DNA of 64,000 bases from Melastoma dodecandrum (Eukaryota > Streptophyta > Magnoliopsida > Myrtales > Melastomataceae), in assembly GCA_029817715.1 (NCBI GenBank), contig JARUPY010000045.1, positions 744,001 through 808,000 on the forward strand, written 5' to 3'. Shown here one piece after another: positions 51,270 through 63,050 of this stretch. The position numbers were made by a program, and so were the translations under genes. Numbering within the stretch: the stretch's first letter is position 1; each line of letters starts with the position of its first letter. The notes below the pieces were generated by a model. It did not search any database, was not told where the DNA came from, and was given only the letters and a program-made list of their open reading frames with translations.

Positions 51270-52418
51270 TTTTAACGTTGGTTATGATGATGAGCTTGAG
51301 AGTTATGTTATAAAATCATAGCACTGTGTTGCTGTAACACTTTGCTTGTCTTTGATGAAGAGCTTAAGTAATGTGATTCTGCGTTACAGTACGGCATTGC
51401 CGTAATACTCCATTTAACCTTATGTCTACGAGTCTAAGTACATTGAATTTGATTTGGACATTCCAAATCATACGTTTATGATATTTTCCTTCCAAAGTTA
51501 CGCATTTATGGAGTTAAATCGTTAAATCAAATAACTTTGATTATGATTTGACTTTATTAATTAATTTGGTAAGCTTATTATTAGGTTAGTTATCTTTTAA
51601 GACATGGAAACAATTAATCTTATTCGGATGAAATTACTTATCTAAGGGAAGTTACCGTTTGGGGCGCAACGACCGTTGAGCAGATATCCGATCAGGTCAG
51701 TTTCACATGGATTGTCCCAATGAATCTGAACATCTCCCACGAAATTTCTTCATAGAAATAGACTAGGCTATTTGTGCGTTTGAGTGGTCTGAGTGGTTGT
51801 CCAAAGCTTGTATGATCTGAGTGAAGCTTTGGGAATGCCGCGAGTGTGGAAAGAGATTCTCTCGAGCACCTGGGTGTTGTGCAGAAGTATCAATCTCCTG
51901 AGGGATAGTAGAGCAAGTCGCGTAGGAGCCGCCGGAATTGAAAATTCCACACTAGGCACCGTGTGTGCAGTGCAGTGAGTCACGACCATGCTAACCGTGC
52001 ACGTCTGAACTGAGTGTAGGACGGATACCTTGATTTTGTCGTGTGAGAAGTCAGGTTGCGCTGTGTGAGGAACCAACCCTTTCTTATATTTTCCTTTTTG
52101 TTCTAAGTGACTGTTTTGTAGTTGTTTGCAAAAGATTCATTTACACCAATTATATTTATATAGTGGACTCACTTATACGGTAAAAAGTGGACGTAGGTCG
52201 ATTAAGGCCGAACCACTATAAAACAATTGTGTCCCTTACGATTGTGCTTACATCCATATGAGTATTTAACAAATTAAATCATAACGGTTACAGCAAGCTA
52301 AATTCACTTCTGATAAATGCTTCACTGTGACACGGTACGTTTTCGCTTACACTTAGAAATGATGAAAAAGTTACAATCACTAATTCACCCCCTCTTAGTG
52401 CACCTAAACGATCCAACA
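51270..52418 (+). mobile_element. Solo LTR, copia-type, family B copy 2
   Basis: 1149 bases, ending ACGATCCAACA, with a target duplication AATGT (51265-51269 and 52419-52423). The expected TG start reads TT here, while the copy at 39864 keeps TG. Near the end, AATTCACCCCCTCTTAGTG is typical of Sire/copia LTR ends. No internal region follows, so it is a solo LTR. About 290 bases present in copy 1 are deleted around 51832. Confidence 0.85.
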
Positions 52419-52423
52419 AATGT

Positions 52424-53335
52424 CATTAATAATTATGTTCTTACTATTCATATCTCCTAATTTAGAATTTACTAAAATTAATAAACATAAAAAGTTTTTG
52501 GTAATTGAACATGTTATGGTTAAATTTAACTAGGGTCAATGTTTATTGAAAAATATTCTACGAAATATAGCAGTAACATTCAAAATTTTCAAATAATCTC
52601 GTCAAAATCGGTGATAAAAATATCGAGTTCACCACCCACTTTTCTCCGACGAACCCGGTGTTAAAAATATCGTATTAATGTCATTGTTTGACTAACTTCG
52701 AATATTTTTATAACTATTTCACGAAATATTTTTCCTGGAACATAACTCCATATTTAACTAGTTTTGTTACCTGAATGGACAACTAACATGGGGGAGATTT
52801 TCGAAAAGCTTTTGGGGGCCATTTAACTATAAATTTTTCTCACCAATTTTTAGTTTACTCCTGACAATATTTTAAACTTTGTCAGCTGGGTTTTAATATT
52901 GATCAACAAGACGACACATAATCGGGCCAAAAATCAGCATCTCGGTGTTGGCAAGTGATGATGATATGTCAAAAAAACAATCAGTTTTGATGGTAATGAC
53001 TTCTTTTCGTTATTATTACAACATCAGACATGACACGTATTAAAACCGAAACCTGTAAAAAACAATTAACTCAACATTGATTCTCATGGTGTTGGTCCGC
53101 TGTTTTGTAAAAGTATATCACTAGCGACAAGTTCACAACGATGGTTACTTTGTCTCCTTTTAATTTTTACATTAATTTAATTTTTTATGATCTCTCTGGT
53201 TATTGAAATTGTGGCCGAAAGCACAAGGTGATAATTATATTTCATGATTTATTTCTTTCCTCTTTTTTGTGTTCGCACACGAGAACGCGGACCGTCGGAG
53301 CACTCAACGTATGCGTGGAAAAGATATAGTGAAAT
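52424..53335. other. Stretch without supported genes
   Basis: AT-rich, no coding signals. 52847-52880 recurs at 63968-64000, marking a rearrangement junction at the window end. Confidence 0.45.
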
Positions 53336-53893
53336 ATGTACAACAAAGCTTTTTTATTGACCCATCGAACTGGAAATTTAAACCCTTACCGCCGGCACAA
53401 ACTGGAAACAAAATACATATTGAGAAATGGTGGAAAAGAGCGTAAACAGCGTCTCTCTGCATTCCATCCACGTAGCTGCCTATTGAAATGTAAGCATGGT
53501 TTAATGATTAGACAGCGATTCCTTTACTCATAAAAGGCATTTCAGTGGATGATGCAATGTTTGTGCAATCAGTTGGAAAGTGATTCGGTTAAGTGTAGGT
53601 TGAGATCCATGAAAGAGTTTGAGCGTATGAATTCCTTCAATGATGAATATACTTTCTATAACCTTTAATATACCACTCTGTGGATGGTCTGTCGAATCTT
53701 CACTTTGTCTTTAAAATGCGTTTAAAATGTAAACAAACCATATTCTTTTGAAATTTCCAGTGTATATCACCAGCCAATTTCCTTCTAAAGTTAGATAATT
53801 GAGGGGACTAAATCATGTTTGATAAACCTCCAAACAAAAGATTGACGGTATTCTTCCTGACATCTCCAAACAAAGCAAAACTACAATCATATT
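53336..53893. repeat. Partial copy of the malic-enzyme upstream block
   Basis: 53365-53775 matches 41190-42009, and 53775-53893 matches positions 1-115 and 42009-42125. Homology stops at 53893, before the malic-enzyme exons, and sequence resembling 6668 onward follows. Confidence 0.65.
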
Positions 53894-54048
53894 ATATGTC
53901 TGGCAAGCCTTGTTTGCAGAATAAAGGGTCTTGGGCAATTACTGTGATTTAGGTGCAGGCATCTTGACATGATGCAACCGCTTTTGTACTGCATCAAGGT
54001 GCTTTCAGATGCCGGAGGAGTCGCTTTACCAAAATGTAAGGAGGCAAA

Positions 54049-54195
54049 CTACCGCACAGATGGGGTGTAAGGCAAACGACCCATACATCCAACGAGGCAA
54101 GAGAGCTGGCAATTGTCGATGGCCTCTGCCATTCCGAGTGATTGTTCCACAAGCAACATCAAGATCATTAGTAGCGTTGGCATGCCTTGTCCCAT
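54049..54195 (-). pseudogene. Partial copy of the cysteine-rich peptide gene (exon 1 only)
   Basis: Minus-strand frame from ATG 54195 repeats exon 1 of the 6430-6924 gene: the hydrophobic signal segment and the C-x3-C-x3-C cluster, with a Thr to Met change before the cleavage site and Trp to Leu after the cluster. Homology with the first copy ends near 53935, and the second cysteine-rich exon is not found in 53300-53935. It is therefore truncated, or uses an unknown second exon. It lies upstream of a TNL upstream block, as copy 1 does. Confidence 0.5.
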
Positions 54196-54244
54196 GGCAT
54201 GACTTGTATAGAATAGAGAAGGAAGTAGTAGGGAATTCAGAAAA

Positions 54245-54298
54245 AATAATCCGGCCAAATTGAACTATTTTAATTTTTTAAACCTAATTTTATTTTTT
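54245..54298. repeat. 54-base insertion with 7-base direct repeats
   Basis: Relative to 6960-6975, a 54-base AT-rich insert is flanked by CAGAAAA at 54238-54244 and 54299-54305. It looks like a target duplication of a very small mobile element or a slippage product. Confidence 0.6.
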
Positions 54299-54867
54299 CA
54301 GAAAAGCCGGGGGCATTGCCCCTAGTTCTGCCTCTGGAAGGAAGTGTCCATCCGGTGCACTAAGAATTACATAACCAAAAAGGATATGTACTGTAAATAA
54401 AGTTAGACGTCCTTCGGTGTACTGTAAATTCACAAAATTGAGAAGGATGCGTTCATGAACATTCTCTGCAAATCAAGAAGAACGAATCATCCCCACATAA
54501 CCAAGATGCATCCTTCAATGTAGAGGATGCTTCCATCGTTACGCACTAAGCTACAAACTCGGGTTTTGTCGTTCCGACATGTTTCTTCATTCTTCATTAC
54601 TATTAGAGTAATATTTGCTCATCTCTTTTTTCTTCTGCAATTCGACGGTGGGGCAAATAATTCCTCAGAAAATGTATATCCACTAACTAATGAAGCTGGA
54701 GAGATATTTTTTACTATTCCTGAATCTTTATCTAGTTAAGAAAATGTTGATAAATGGAAACTTGATTCGAATTTTTCCGCCCAACATTTGAACGAGTAAA
54801 ACAAGCCTTCCTCTCAAAAAAAAACAGAAGAAGCCGAATGGATTTCCTTTCCCCTTCTGCTGAAGCC

Positions 54868-55887
54868 GGATCAACGGAGGAAAAGCAGATGAGCGGCAAT
54901 TTCATTTAAGAAAAAGTAATTGGGCCGAATATAACTCGCCCGTGATTGTGGTGGGGACGAGGAAGATAGAGATAACGTTAAGGTAAGACCAAAGACGACT
55001 TTTTAGTCTTTTTCTATGAAGTCGTCGTCGGTTTTGGCTGACGAAATTCCGTCGATTGTGACGGAATTTCGGAGCTGCCAGAGTCTATTGGGAGGGTAGG
55101 GGACCTGAGAATACTCCGTGGGACTGGGACTAAGATAAGAAAGCTACCTTCCTCGATCAACAATCTAAAGAGCCTTGAGGTGTTGGAAATTGACGGATTT
55201 CACATTTCTGTTAGAAATCCAATGTCAGAGGTGCCAAATCTTGCAAGGTGCAATCTTTCCGGACTCGCCAGCCTCCGATCGCTGACATTAACTGGTCTCG
55301 ATGAGGACATAGAGGGGATAGAGAAGCTATATGGGTTGCAGAAATTAAAGTTGGAGGGTGTCGGTGGTATTCTTTCTACCAATTTGGGTTCCATGTCCAG
55401 GCTGGAAGATCTTTATTTGCGTTCTTGGAACATTTCATCCGCATCGCAGCTTCCTTCGTCCTTGCGTATATTGAAACTCAAGAAATGTCGGCTGTCAATG
55501 CAGAGTGGGACTTCGCTGGATGGACGAGATAATATTGGAAATATGAGTTATCCTATCAGGTTGTCAGATTTAGGATCGTTGAGGAGGCTTTGCTCCTTAC
55601 GTCTGGAGGAATGTGAACGTTTCGACTTTTCCGGTGTTGAGAGGATGGAACTCTTGGAGGAATTAAGTGTCTGGAATTGTGGTGATTTCGTGGGTGAAAT
55701 CGCAGACCTGTCGAACTTGAGAAGATTGAAGAAGGTGGACTTTTATAACTGCAACTCTCTGATAAGCATGCCCTATTTGGCGGGAGACTGCCACTTGAAG
55801 ATTGATCTCTGCGGGGAATTGGAGTCATTTGAAGGCCCGTATCGACAATACCACAACAAAAGAAAAAGGAAGAGAACTGGAAGTTGA
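54868..55887 (+). pseudogene. TNL deletion derivative: upstream block fused to LRR exon
   Basis: 54868-55060 is the conserved TNL upstream block. At about 55060 it joins directly to the middle of exon 4 (GISELPESIGR...). The LRR frame then stays open to TGA at 55885-55887 (first internal ATG in a good context near 55180-55222) and ends in the same basic tail as TNL-1 (HNKRKRKRTGS). TIR, NB-ARC and the first LRRs, about 3.1 kb, are gone. LRR wording lies between TNL-1 and TNL-2, so it represents a third receptor lineage. A short transcript encoding an LRR-only product is possible but unproven. Confidence 0.82.
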
Positions 55888-57414
55888 AAGATGTACTCTG
55901 CCTCAATTGGATGATTAACGTTGTATTCAATCGTTGTGTCTCTCAGCTCATGAATTCATTAAAAAGACCAAAGACAAATATTATTATGAAGTGATTAAAA
56001 TGATCTGACACAAGTTAAACTTATTCAATCAATTAATAAAAATACATACATAAAAAATTATACATCCCCACTAAAAACCCAGAACAATACTTCCCCTACG
56101 ATTTTAAGCATTCATAAGATTAAATGATCATAAAATATTAAAAGAGTTAGGATAATTTTTTATCATATTTATTTCTTACTGACCTTTCCCTGTGAAGTCT
56201 ATTCTTTGCTATTTATTTTATTTTTAATATATGATCATGCAACGTTGACAAACTAAGTGATTTTGATTTAATATTTAAATACCGGAGACTTTTCACGGCT
56301 TAAAATGTTAAAACATAAATATATGTGACTTAATAACAATTCTTGTCAAAGTCTCCCCCCATGTACACGTGCATGGTTTGTATTACACGAGGATCCGAGT
56401 CCGCTCGACTCATGCCTTTCTCATGATACATCGACTCGAGTGTTCGGGATATAATACGTAATGCAATTTTTTTCCATTTGCGGATATTCTATAATAATAT
56501 CAGAAAAACCCAACCTCTTTTTTTTGGAAAATTATCCAACTTCGGAATGATTCGAAATTATCCGAATTATTCTTGTACATTTAAAGGTTTCTTATTCCTT
56601 AAAAAACCAACATTTAAATACAAATATCAGGATAATATAGATTCTTGCATTTAGAAGACATCGTTCATGCATGCAGACTACACGATATTAGGAATACGGG
56701 TTGCACAACGTTATGGGCTGCCCATCTCTACCTAACGTTTCTTTTATTCAGCTAATATCCTACCGACAATTTCGTGAGGTCGGGGGGACGTCGTCCTTCT
56801 ATTTTTCCTTATCCTAAGCTTATCCCGCCGTCAGATGGCCCATACATTCACTTATTTTGTTAGTTCCTTGTTCGCGATGTATTTTAATTCGTGAACGTAT
56901 TAACTATAATTTAACTAATTTTCCCGATCAAAATCCGCGACGTTAAACGAATATTATCGATATCCTAACTCGATTTCGTTTAGGTCCAGGCGTCCCCTTT
57001 CCCACATGACGTAATCACACGAAATCGAATTAGTAGTTTCGATAATATTCAATATTAACGTCAACTGACAACGAAAGTATTAAACTCTCGTGCATCGGAT
57101 TTTGACTCTGTCAAACGTCCTAATACTGGTAAACATACTGGTCCAGACAATATATTTTCATTCCCGAAATTCCTGGTCGTTACATTACGATTGTTTAGTT
57201 AAATCATTAATTGATTATTAATGGGGAACGTAATCAAATCATTTAATTGATTTGATTTTCACATTAAGAATATTCTTGTTTTAGACTTCCCGCCCTAATC
57301 CTATATAAAGGCTAGGTTAAAATGGAGATAGTATTTGTTGTCTTGATTGAGAGAAAATTTGTTAAGAGAAATCATTAATCTGTGTTTAATGATTAATGAT
57401 TTCATTAATGATTA
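55888..57414. other. Unique AT-rich stretch with no gene recognised
   Basis: 55888-55985 is TNL 3' flank. From about 55990 to 57410 the sequence has no copy elsewhere in the window. A TATATAAAG box at 57302-57310 and a short tandem ATTAATGATT-type repeat at 57375-57418 lie just before the TIR fragment. No LTR ends could be defined. Confidence 0.4.
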
Positions 57415-58772
57415 ATGACTTCACACGTGTTCAGGGACGCAGAAGACACAGAGGAGATCCGTCACGGTGAAGAGATCGGGGACGAGCTTTGTCGAGCTGT
57501 CCAGTACTCTAGGATCTATGTCGTTATCTTCTCCAGAGGCTACGCGTCGAGCGAGTGGTGCCTCCGAAAACTCGCCATGATGGTGGACAGCCGCAGGGAC
57601 TCGGTTTCAACAGCTGTTGTTGTGTGCGAGCTTGTCCATGTTGTAAGTCGGCAGTTCGTTGAATAGTTCATCTCCAATTGATTTTGGACAGGAAGGGCAA
57701 GTTTGTTAGCGATGTGGTTGTGGTTATTCTGAACAAGCTGAATATCAGTGATAGGAACGAGAATTATGAGCTGGAGGGAATGAGCGATGATCACTCTCTG
57801 CAACTCTTCAGTCGGCATGCGTTTGGTGGAGGGAGGCCTCTAGACAACTTTGTTGATTTATCGAAGCGGGTTATTCGTACTACCGGAAATCTTCCCTTAG
57901 CTTTGGAGGTGATTGGAGGGCACTTACACCGAAAGGAAAAGAATGTATGGGAATATACATTGGAAAAGCTTCAGCGAGTGCCTCACAAAGACGTATTGAA
58001 TAAACTGCAGATCAGCTACGACGACTTAGAAGAGAGTTATTGGATGCATGACTTAATAATAGAAATGGGAAGGGAGATTGTTCGTTCCGAGAGCCCTCTT
58101 CATAGCCCCGGCATACGCAGCAGGCTGTGGGATCCTTGGGAGGCCCCTGATGTCGTACGCCAAAAGCAGGTAAAAAAATAATAATAATTTCCTAATTTCT
58201 TGGATTGGACTTGGTCTCTTGGCTTCCTCATTTCTTTTATTTTGAACCAGGACACCCATCACGTTTTAGCCATCCACATGGTTTCCGCCATTTAACTGGG
58301 AAGGAAATCAAGTGCATTTCCAATCTCAGATTTCTGAACCTACGAGATGTGGCTACGTTGGTATGTGTCGTGGAAACAAAGTCTTAATCTCCCTTTCTTT
58401 ATTCAAGATGGACAACCTCGTCGTTCTCCAGATCATGGGGGAAGAAGTTACGGATGATTTATTGAAAGATCTGGTATTCATTCCCTTTGCCTTTTATTCA
58501 TCTCTTATGAAGCAGAAAATAAACATCGACTAATAAGGGTCCTTTTTTTTTTGTTTTAACAGAGGATGGCTAATTTGAGAGTACTTGACATCACGAATGG
58601 GAAGATTACAAGACTGCCCGACCTCTCTCATTGTCCAAAGCTGGACATAATTCATCTCAAATATTGCTACTTATTAGAAGAACTCCGCAGTTCTATCGGT
58701 GTGTTATGGGATCTTAAATACTTGAAAGTAGATCATTTTTGTACCTTGAGAAAGTTAGCCGAAGAGCTTTGA
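57415..58772 (+). pseudogene. TNL pseudogene: TIR piece, deleted NB-ARC, first LRRs
   Basis: 57421-57600 encodes the middle of a TIR domain (FRDAEDTEEIRHGEEIGDEL, SSEWCLRKL), where the catalytic Glu of WCLxEL is Lys. It then runs into what is intron in TNL-1 and stops at 57666. 57692-58170 resumes exon 2 (FVSDVVVVILNKLNISDRN), but the P-loop, kinase-2 and RNBS-B are deleted and it jumps to YELEGMSDDHSLQLFSRHAF, then GNLPLALEVIGG and, after a second deletion, YWMHDLIIEMGREIV. Exon 3 is degraded (about 58250-58490). Exon 4 starts at 58563 and stops after AEEL at 58772. From 57776 on it is the near-duplicate of 32385-33525. Confidence 0.88.
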
Positions 58773-58919
58773 TCCGTGAAAGCTCTACAAGAGCTCATTT
58801 TGGTTAACGTTGAATGATGCATTCTGCCTCAACTGGATGATTAACGTTGTATCCAATTATTGTCAAAGAGAAAACCGTGAGAAAGAAAAAAAGAATATAA
58901 TACGTTAACTTTTCTACGT

Positions 58920-61795
58920 AACATCATTTTACGGTGATGATGATGTCAAGGTTGGATATTTCTCTGATCCCTGTAGGGCATTCTTGTTACATCTCTGATC
59001 CTTTATTGTTAGGAAGAGATATTATGTTATTTCCTTGTAGTCTTTTTTGCTCTTGGGAGTAAAATGGTTCATCCCTCCCAAGATCGAGACAGATGGAAGC
59101 TAACAGGAGTCAATATATACCTGAATTTCTTTATTACACAAAACTGAACTCTTGATAAAACAAACATGCATTGTGGAATGTTATTTATGTTTCATTAGAA
59201 TGCGAGATTAGGAAAAGACTCGAAAAATTATTAGTTCAATGACATAATCAGGTGAGGATTCACTGCCTAATGGGAAGTGAATAAGAATAGAGTCTTCCTT
59301 TCGTGCATCATGAGCTTGTACTGCAACAATGAATGTCTTAAATGGATCGACACTTGTATTTTAAGTGTAATCGTACATTGTCACTCATCACAATAAAAAA
59401 GAAAAGCATCTTTTTCTTTTGAAGTGTTTTTTTTTTCTTAAATGGTATTTCATTAAAAAAAAATGTATGCACCGAATGAAGAAAAATGATCAGTAGACTA
59501 AAACAAATGCTTTTGTTGTGGTTTCGATCGTTGGATGGGTGGAACTCCGGTAAAAAATCAATAATCGCCACATATTCATGTAAAAAAACATGTCGTAAAA
59601 TTTTTATCTACGAAAAATAGGGGTTCAATTCGAGTTCTAACCGTGATCTCTAAAATTATTAAACAGTAAAAGACGAAATAAATACACTAACCTTGAAGTA
59701 GACACTTAATATGTCATTGGAATTTAGTGTTCGTAGAAAGAAAAAGAGAGAAAATGTTATGAATAATTCAAGTCTTCAAGACTCTTAAAGTAATTATTGC
59801 GTCTTCTGCTTAGGTTAAATTTATACAAAGACATTACTTGTAACTACCAATTTATATATCTCAGTTTATAGGTTACGTTTCCTCATTATGCGGATTTAGT
59901 GGAGGAACATGTGTTTGACTCTTTACTCACAACTTTCATCGAATCCTCATTGTAGACCCTCGTCCTCAATTGGCATCTTCGTCTTGACTTATTCTTTTTG
60001 ACAAAATTAGGATGACAGTCCATTATCCTTGTTTGACATTTATTCTTCTTAACACACTGGCTCTTCATCATGGTTTGTCTTTTTGGACTAGATTTTGCTC
60101 GCCGTCTTGTATGACCTACTCGAATGTACCAACCAACTCTATTTACACAGTCTCTTGATTGTTGCAAGGCTTGATCTTAACTTATAACAATTGATTGAAA
60201 ACATAGTTGCGCATTTTCTGGCTTTGTGCCGGTGATAATTTCAAAGACAGCAGAATATACCCAATTGTACATACCCCCACTGTGGTCTTATTTGCCAATA
60301 GCGGCTTAAACGTCCTAGAGGGATGTTTCTCAGCTCTGAAGATCGATGAGAAATGATGTCTATGGTCCTTGTTTTTCTGATATACCTGTGAATGCTATTG
60401 CTTTTCACGTCTTTTGTTGTTGGGGTTTTCAATGCCTAATATTCCTGTGGATTGCGGTGTTTGCTTATTTCTGTTAGAATCATAACCATATTTTAGAATG
60501 GGGGGACTTTACCATTAGGGAAGGTGCTTTCCAAGTATCCATAAGCTTTTCTAGAGATATTTGGGTACCTTCTTCTACATAGGGACAGGACAGTGCAAAC
60601 CTTGAGAAAGATTCACATAAATCTAGCGCTCCTTAGATATCTAATAAAAAATTAAAAAAACAAATTAAACATCCTCCCATTTCTCTCCAAGAAAGGAACT
60701 ACGACACAAAGAAAAGAGGTCAGGCTGCCAAACAGGATTTGCTGGCACCCTCTGCTTAGTAAAATTCGAGCAAAAACAGCATACGAAGAATTGTGTCACC
60801 CACAACAGTGCCAAATATGTAAGTAAGATATTCTGACATCACTCATTAAGCTCCGTTGTAAGTGTAATAGCAACTACTATCATGAAATCTAAGAATAAAT
60901 TAATATTCATATTACTATTAAACTAATCTATCTTTTATAGTTTTCCGTCAAAGTCGCTAATGCATGGAAATAATTTTGTGTACCCAATCCCGAGGTACTT
61001 CTTTAGCTAGATACAATTAAAGATAGTATCAGTGGACTCAGATGATTTAAAAAATTGGTGAATGGAAAACATATTTTTGCCATGAAATTCCGTTGATGGT
61101 TGCAACTATTCTTTGCTGCACATATAAAACTTTTTCCAAGCTGCCATGTCATTCTGTGCTAAAGTGTTACTCTGTCAGAAGTTTGGTTGAGATGTCACGA
61201 AAACATGAATTCCGAAGCAGGTTGACATGATCGTTGTCACAAATGGAAGTAGAATATTGAGTCTCGGCGATCTAGGGATTCAAGGAATTGGAATTGATAT
61301 TGGGTGCCGCTGCTGGAATAAACCCTCAAAGGGTGAGATCATGGCATTTTTTACTCATCTTTTCCAATTTTTTGGTTGCTAGGACTGGTTAATACTTGTT
61401 TTATTCTTCATAATTTGGCTCCAAATTTGGGTCGACTTTGTGAAATGTGTAGACCTAATATTTACCATTTCCTATCCATTTTTCTTGAGTAAAATCTTAT
61501 GAGTTTGCCTGCACCCAATATCTTATGGAAAAAAGCTTTTCAAAGCAACACTGAGAAAGACCGCTTTGGTGCTTCGCTTCTTGACAATTATCTTTCATTT
61601 GCAACTTTTCTTTTTCATGTCGTTTTAAGTATAATGTTGCTCGTCCTGAACATTTCTCAGCATTGTTTCACAAATGTTTTTCATTTGTAATCTGCAATTC
61701 CAGGCACCTCCAGTGATGATTGATGTTGGTACTAACAATGAGAAACTACTGAAAGACCCATTATGTGAGTTACAATTGGTGGGTAATGCTTGTTG
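58920..61795 (+). pseudogene. NAD-malic enzyme pseudogene, copy 4, permuted
   Basis: Same arrangement as copy 3: 58925-60130 equals the 3' flank of copy 1 and precedes the exon remains at 60240-60360 (AEYTQLY..., shifted RPRGMFLSSEDR), 61228-61345 ([20 protein letters not shown]) and 61704-61764 (PVMIDVGTNNEKLLKDP). The 61228 block is less decayed than in copy 3. It ends at about 61826, fused to the end of the TYW last exon region. Not functional. Confidence 0.78.
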
Positions 61796-61831
61796 ATTGC
61801 AGCGGTGAAAATTGCGTCTTCAAATCTGACA

Positions 61832-62300
61832 TACCCAGAGGTGATTTCGTTCTCCATTGGCTAATGATGTTCAAACTCCATTACCAGTTGCGAATTCCGA
61901 ATGCATTAAAAACCTGTGGTTAGTTCCATGTCTTGCACCAGATATGCGCCCATCTGTCATCTTTCATCTGTTAGATGTCGAAATAGTCTTGCAACAATAC
62001 TTCAAAAATGTACTATTTCGAGTGGAAAGAGTTGTGCTGCTTTGTTTAGGGAAAAGACCTATGATAACAGCTATAAAACTCGATAACCATTCACGTTTCA
62101 ATTCCCAAAAGGTTTGCGTCATCTAGAAAACTCGAAGCACATACAACATCTACTATATGCTCCAAGAATATATGAAAGATATTTGGGTAAAGGATGCATC
62201 GGGCTCGAACCTAGGGAGATCATTGTGCATCAAACTAGGATGGACTGTGACTTGTGCACCAAAAGAAATCACCCGACGATGCCGGTTTAGTGCCTCCACT
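61832..62300 (+). repeat. TYW/CDPK intergenic segment, copy 5
   Basis: Copy of 30991-31451, beginning at CCCAGAGGTGATTTCG, the last codons and stop of the TYW exon. It leads into the CDPK last exon on the other strand. Confidence 0.65.
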
Positions 62301-62303
62301 GAC

Positions 62304-62471
62304 CTTAGAACAGCTTTGTTGGCTGCTGAGTCTTGCTTCTCATCATTGTGCAAAATTCATCGTAGTTAATGCTCCCGTCCTGTTTCAGAGAGCTTATGTA
62401 TCCAGCAAAGGGGAACCAACACGAAAAATCTGTCATAAACTAAAGAAAATCATAGCATGACTACTTACATT
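62304..62471 (-). pseudogene. CDPK last exon, fragment 4
   Basis: Minus-strand last exon of the CDPK ([17 protein letters not shown] end, TAA at 62304-62306), with about 85 bases of preceding intron. Homology to other copies ends at about 62471, where unrelated sequence begins. Confidence 0.65.
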
Positions 62472-62854
62472 GGGCATGTAACTCATTGCTCTCTGTAGGC
62501 AGCCTCCTCTCCGTTCTCCTCCCTAGGTAAAAATAAAATGTTTTTATAATTCCCCTAAACCTAGAGAATCTCTGAAAAATCAGGAAAGAAAATCTTTTCT
62601 TTTCTCCCCATCGTAGCTTTAGGTCTTGCAAGAGCATCCAGAGATCTTCCCTCTGCACGAAGTCTTCATAATTACGCCGAAGTCCCCTTTTCTTCATATT
62701 TATCCTGAAATAAACCAGAAAACTTGGCAGTAATCCGTTTCTCGGAAATAATGTGAAATAACTAGGAATATTATGTAATGAGCGTAATATTTCACAAATA
62801 TAACAAAATCTAAGTATGAAACTGCCCTAAATAACTCTACTTTCATAGAGTTAT
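62472..62854. other. Unique insert between CDPK fragments
   Basis: About 380 bases with no copy elsewhere in the window. A minus-strand frame (62461-62697) has no recognised motif. It may be filler DNA or part of an inserted element. Confidence 0.4.
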
Positions 62855-63028
62855 CACATATATGAACCACATACACAATGGAGCGGCAGCTGCCCTCTCG
62901 CTCTAATGCCCCTTAGCAATGATCCTGTCAAACAACTCCCCACCTGCGCACAACTCCATCACGAGATGCACCGAGTACCGATCCTCGTACGCACCCTTAA
63001 ACTCGACAATATTCGACTGCCCCGACAA
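62855..63028 (-). pseudogene. CDPK kinase-domain fragment 5
   Basis: Minus-strand piece of kinase exon 1 ([37 protein letters not shown]). It keeps the GAG codon after HLVM that is broken in the 47853-50234 copy, so it shows the ancestral frame. A small deletion follows near 62885, and the piece ends at 63028, fused to about 22 bases of the TYW last exon (63029-63050). Confidence 0.78.
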
Positions 63029-63050
63029 TCCATCTTGTCGCTGACGTGAC

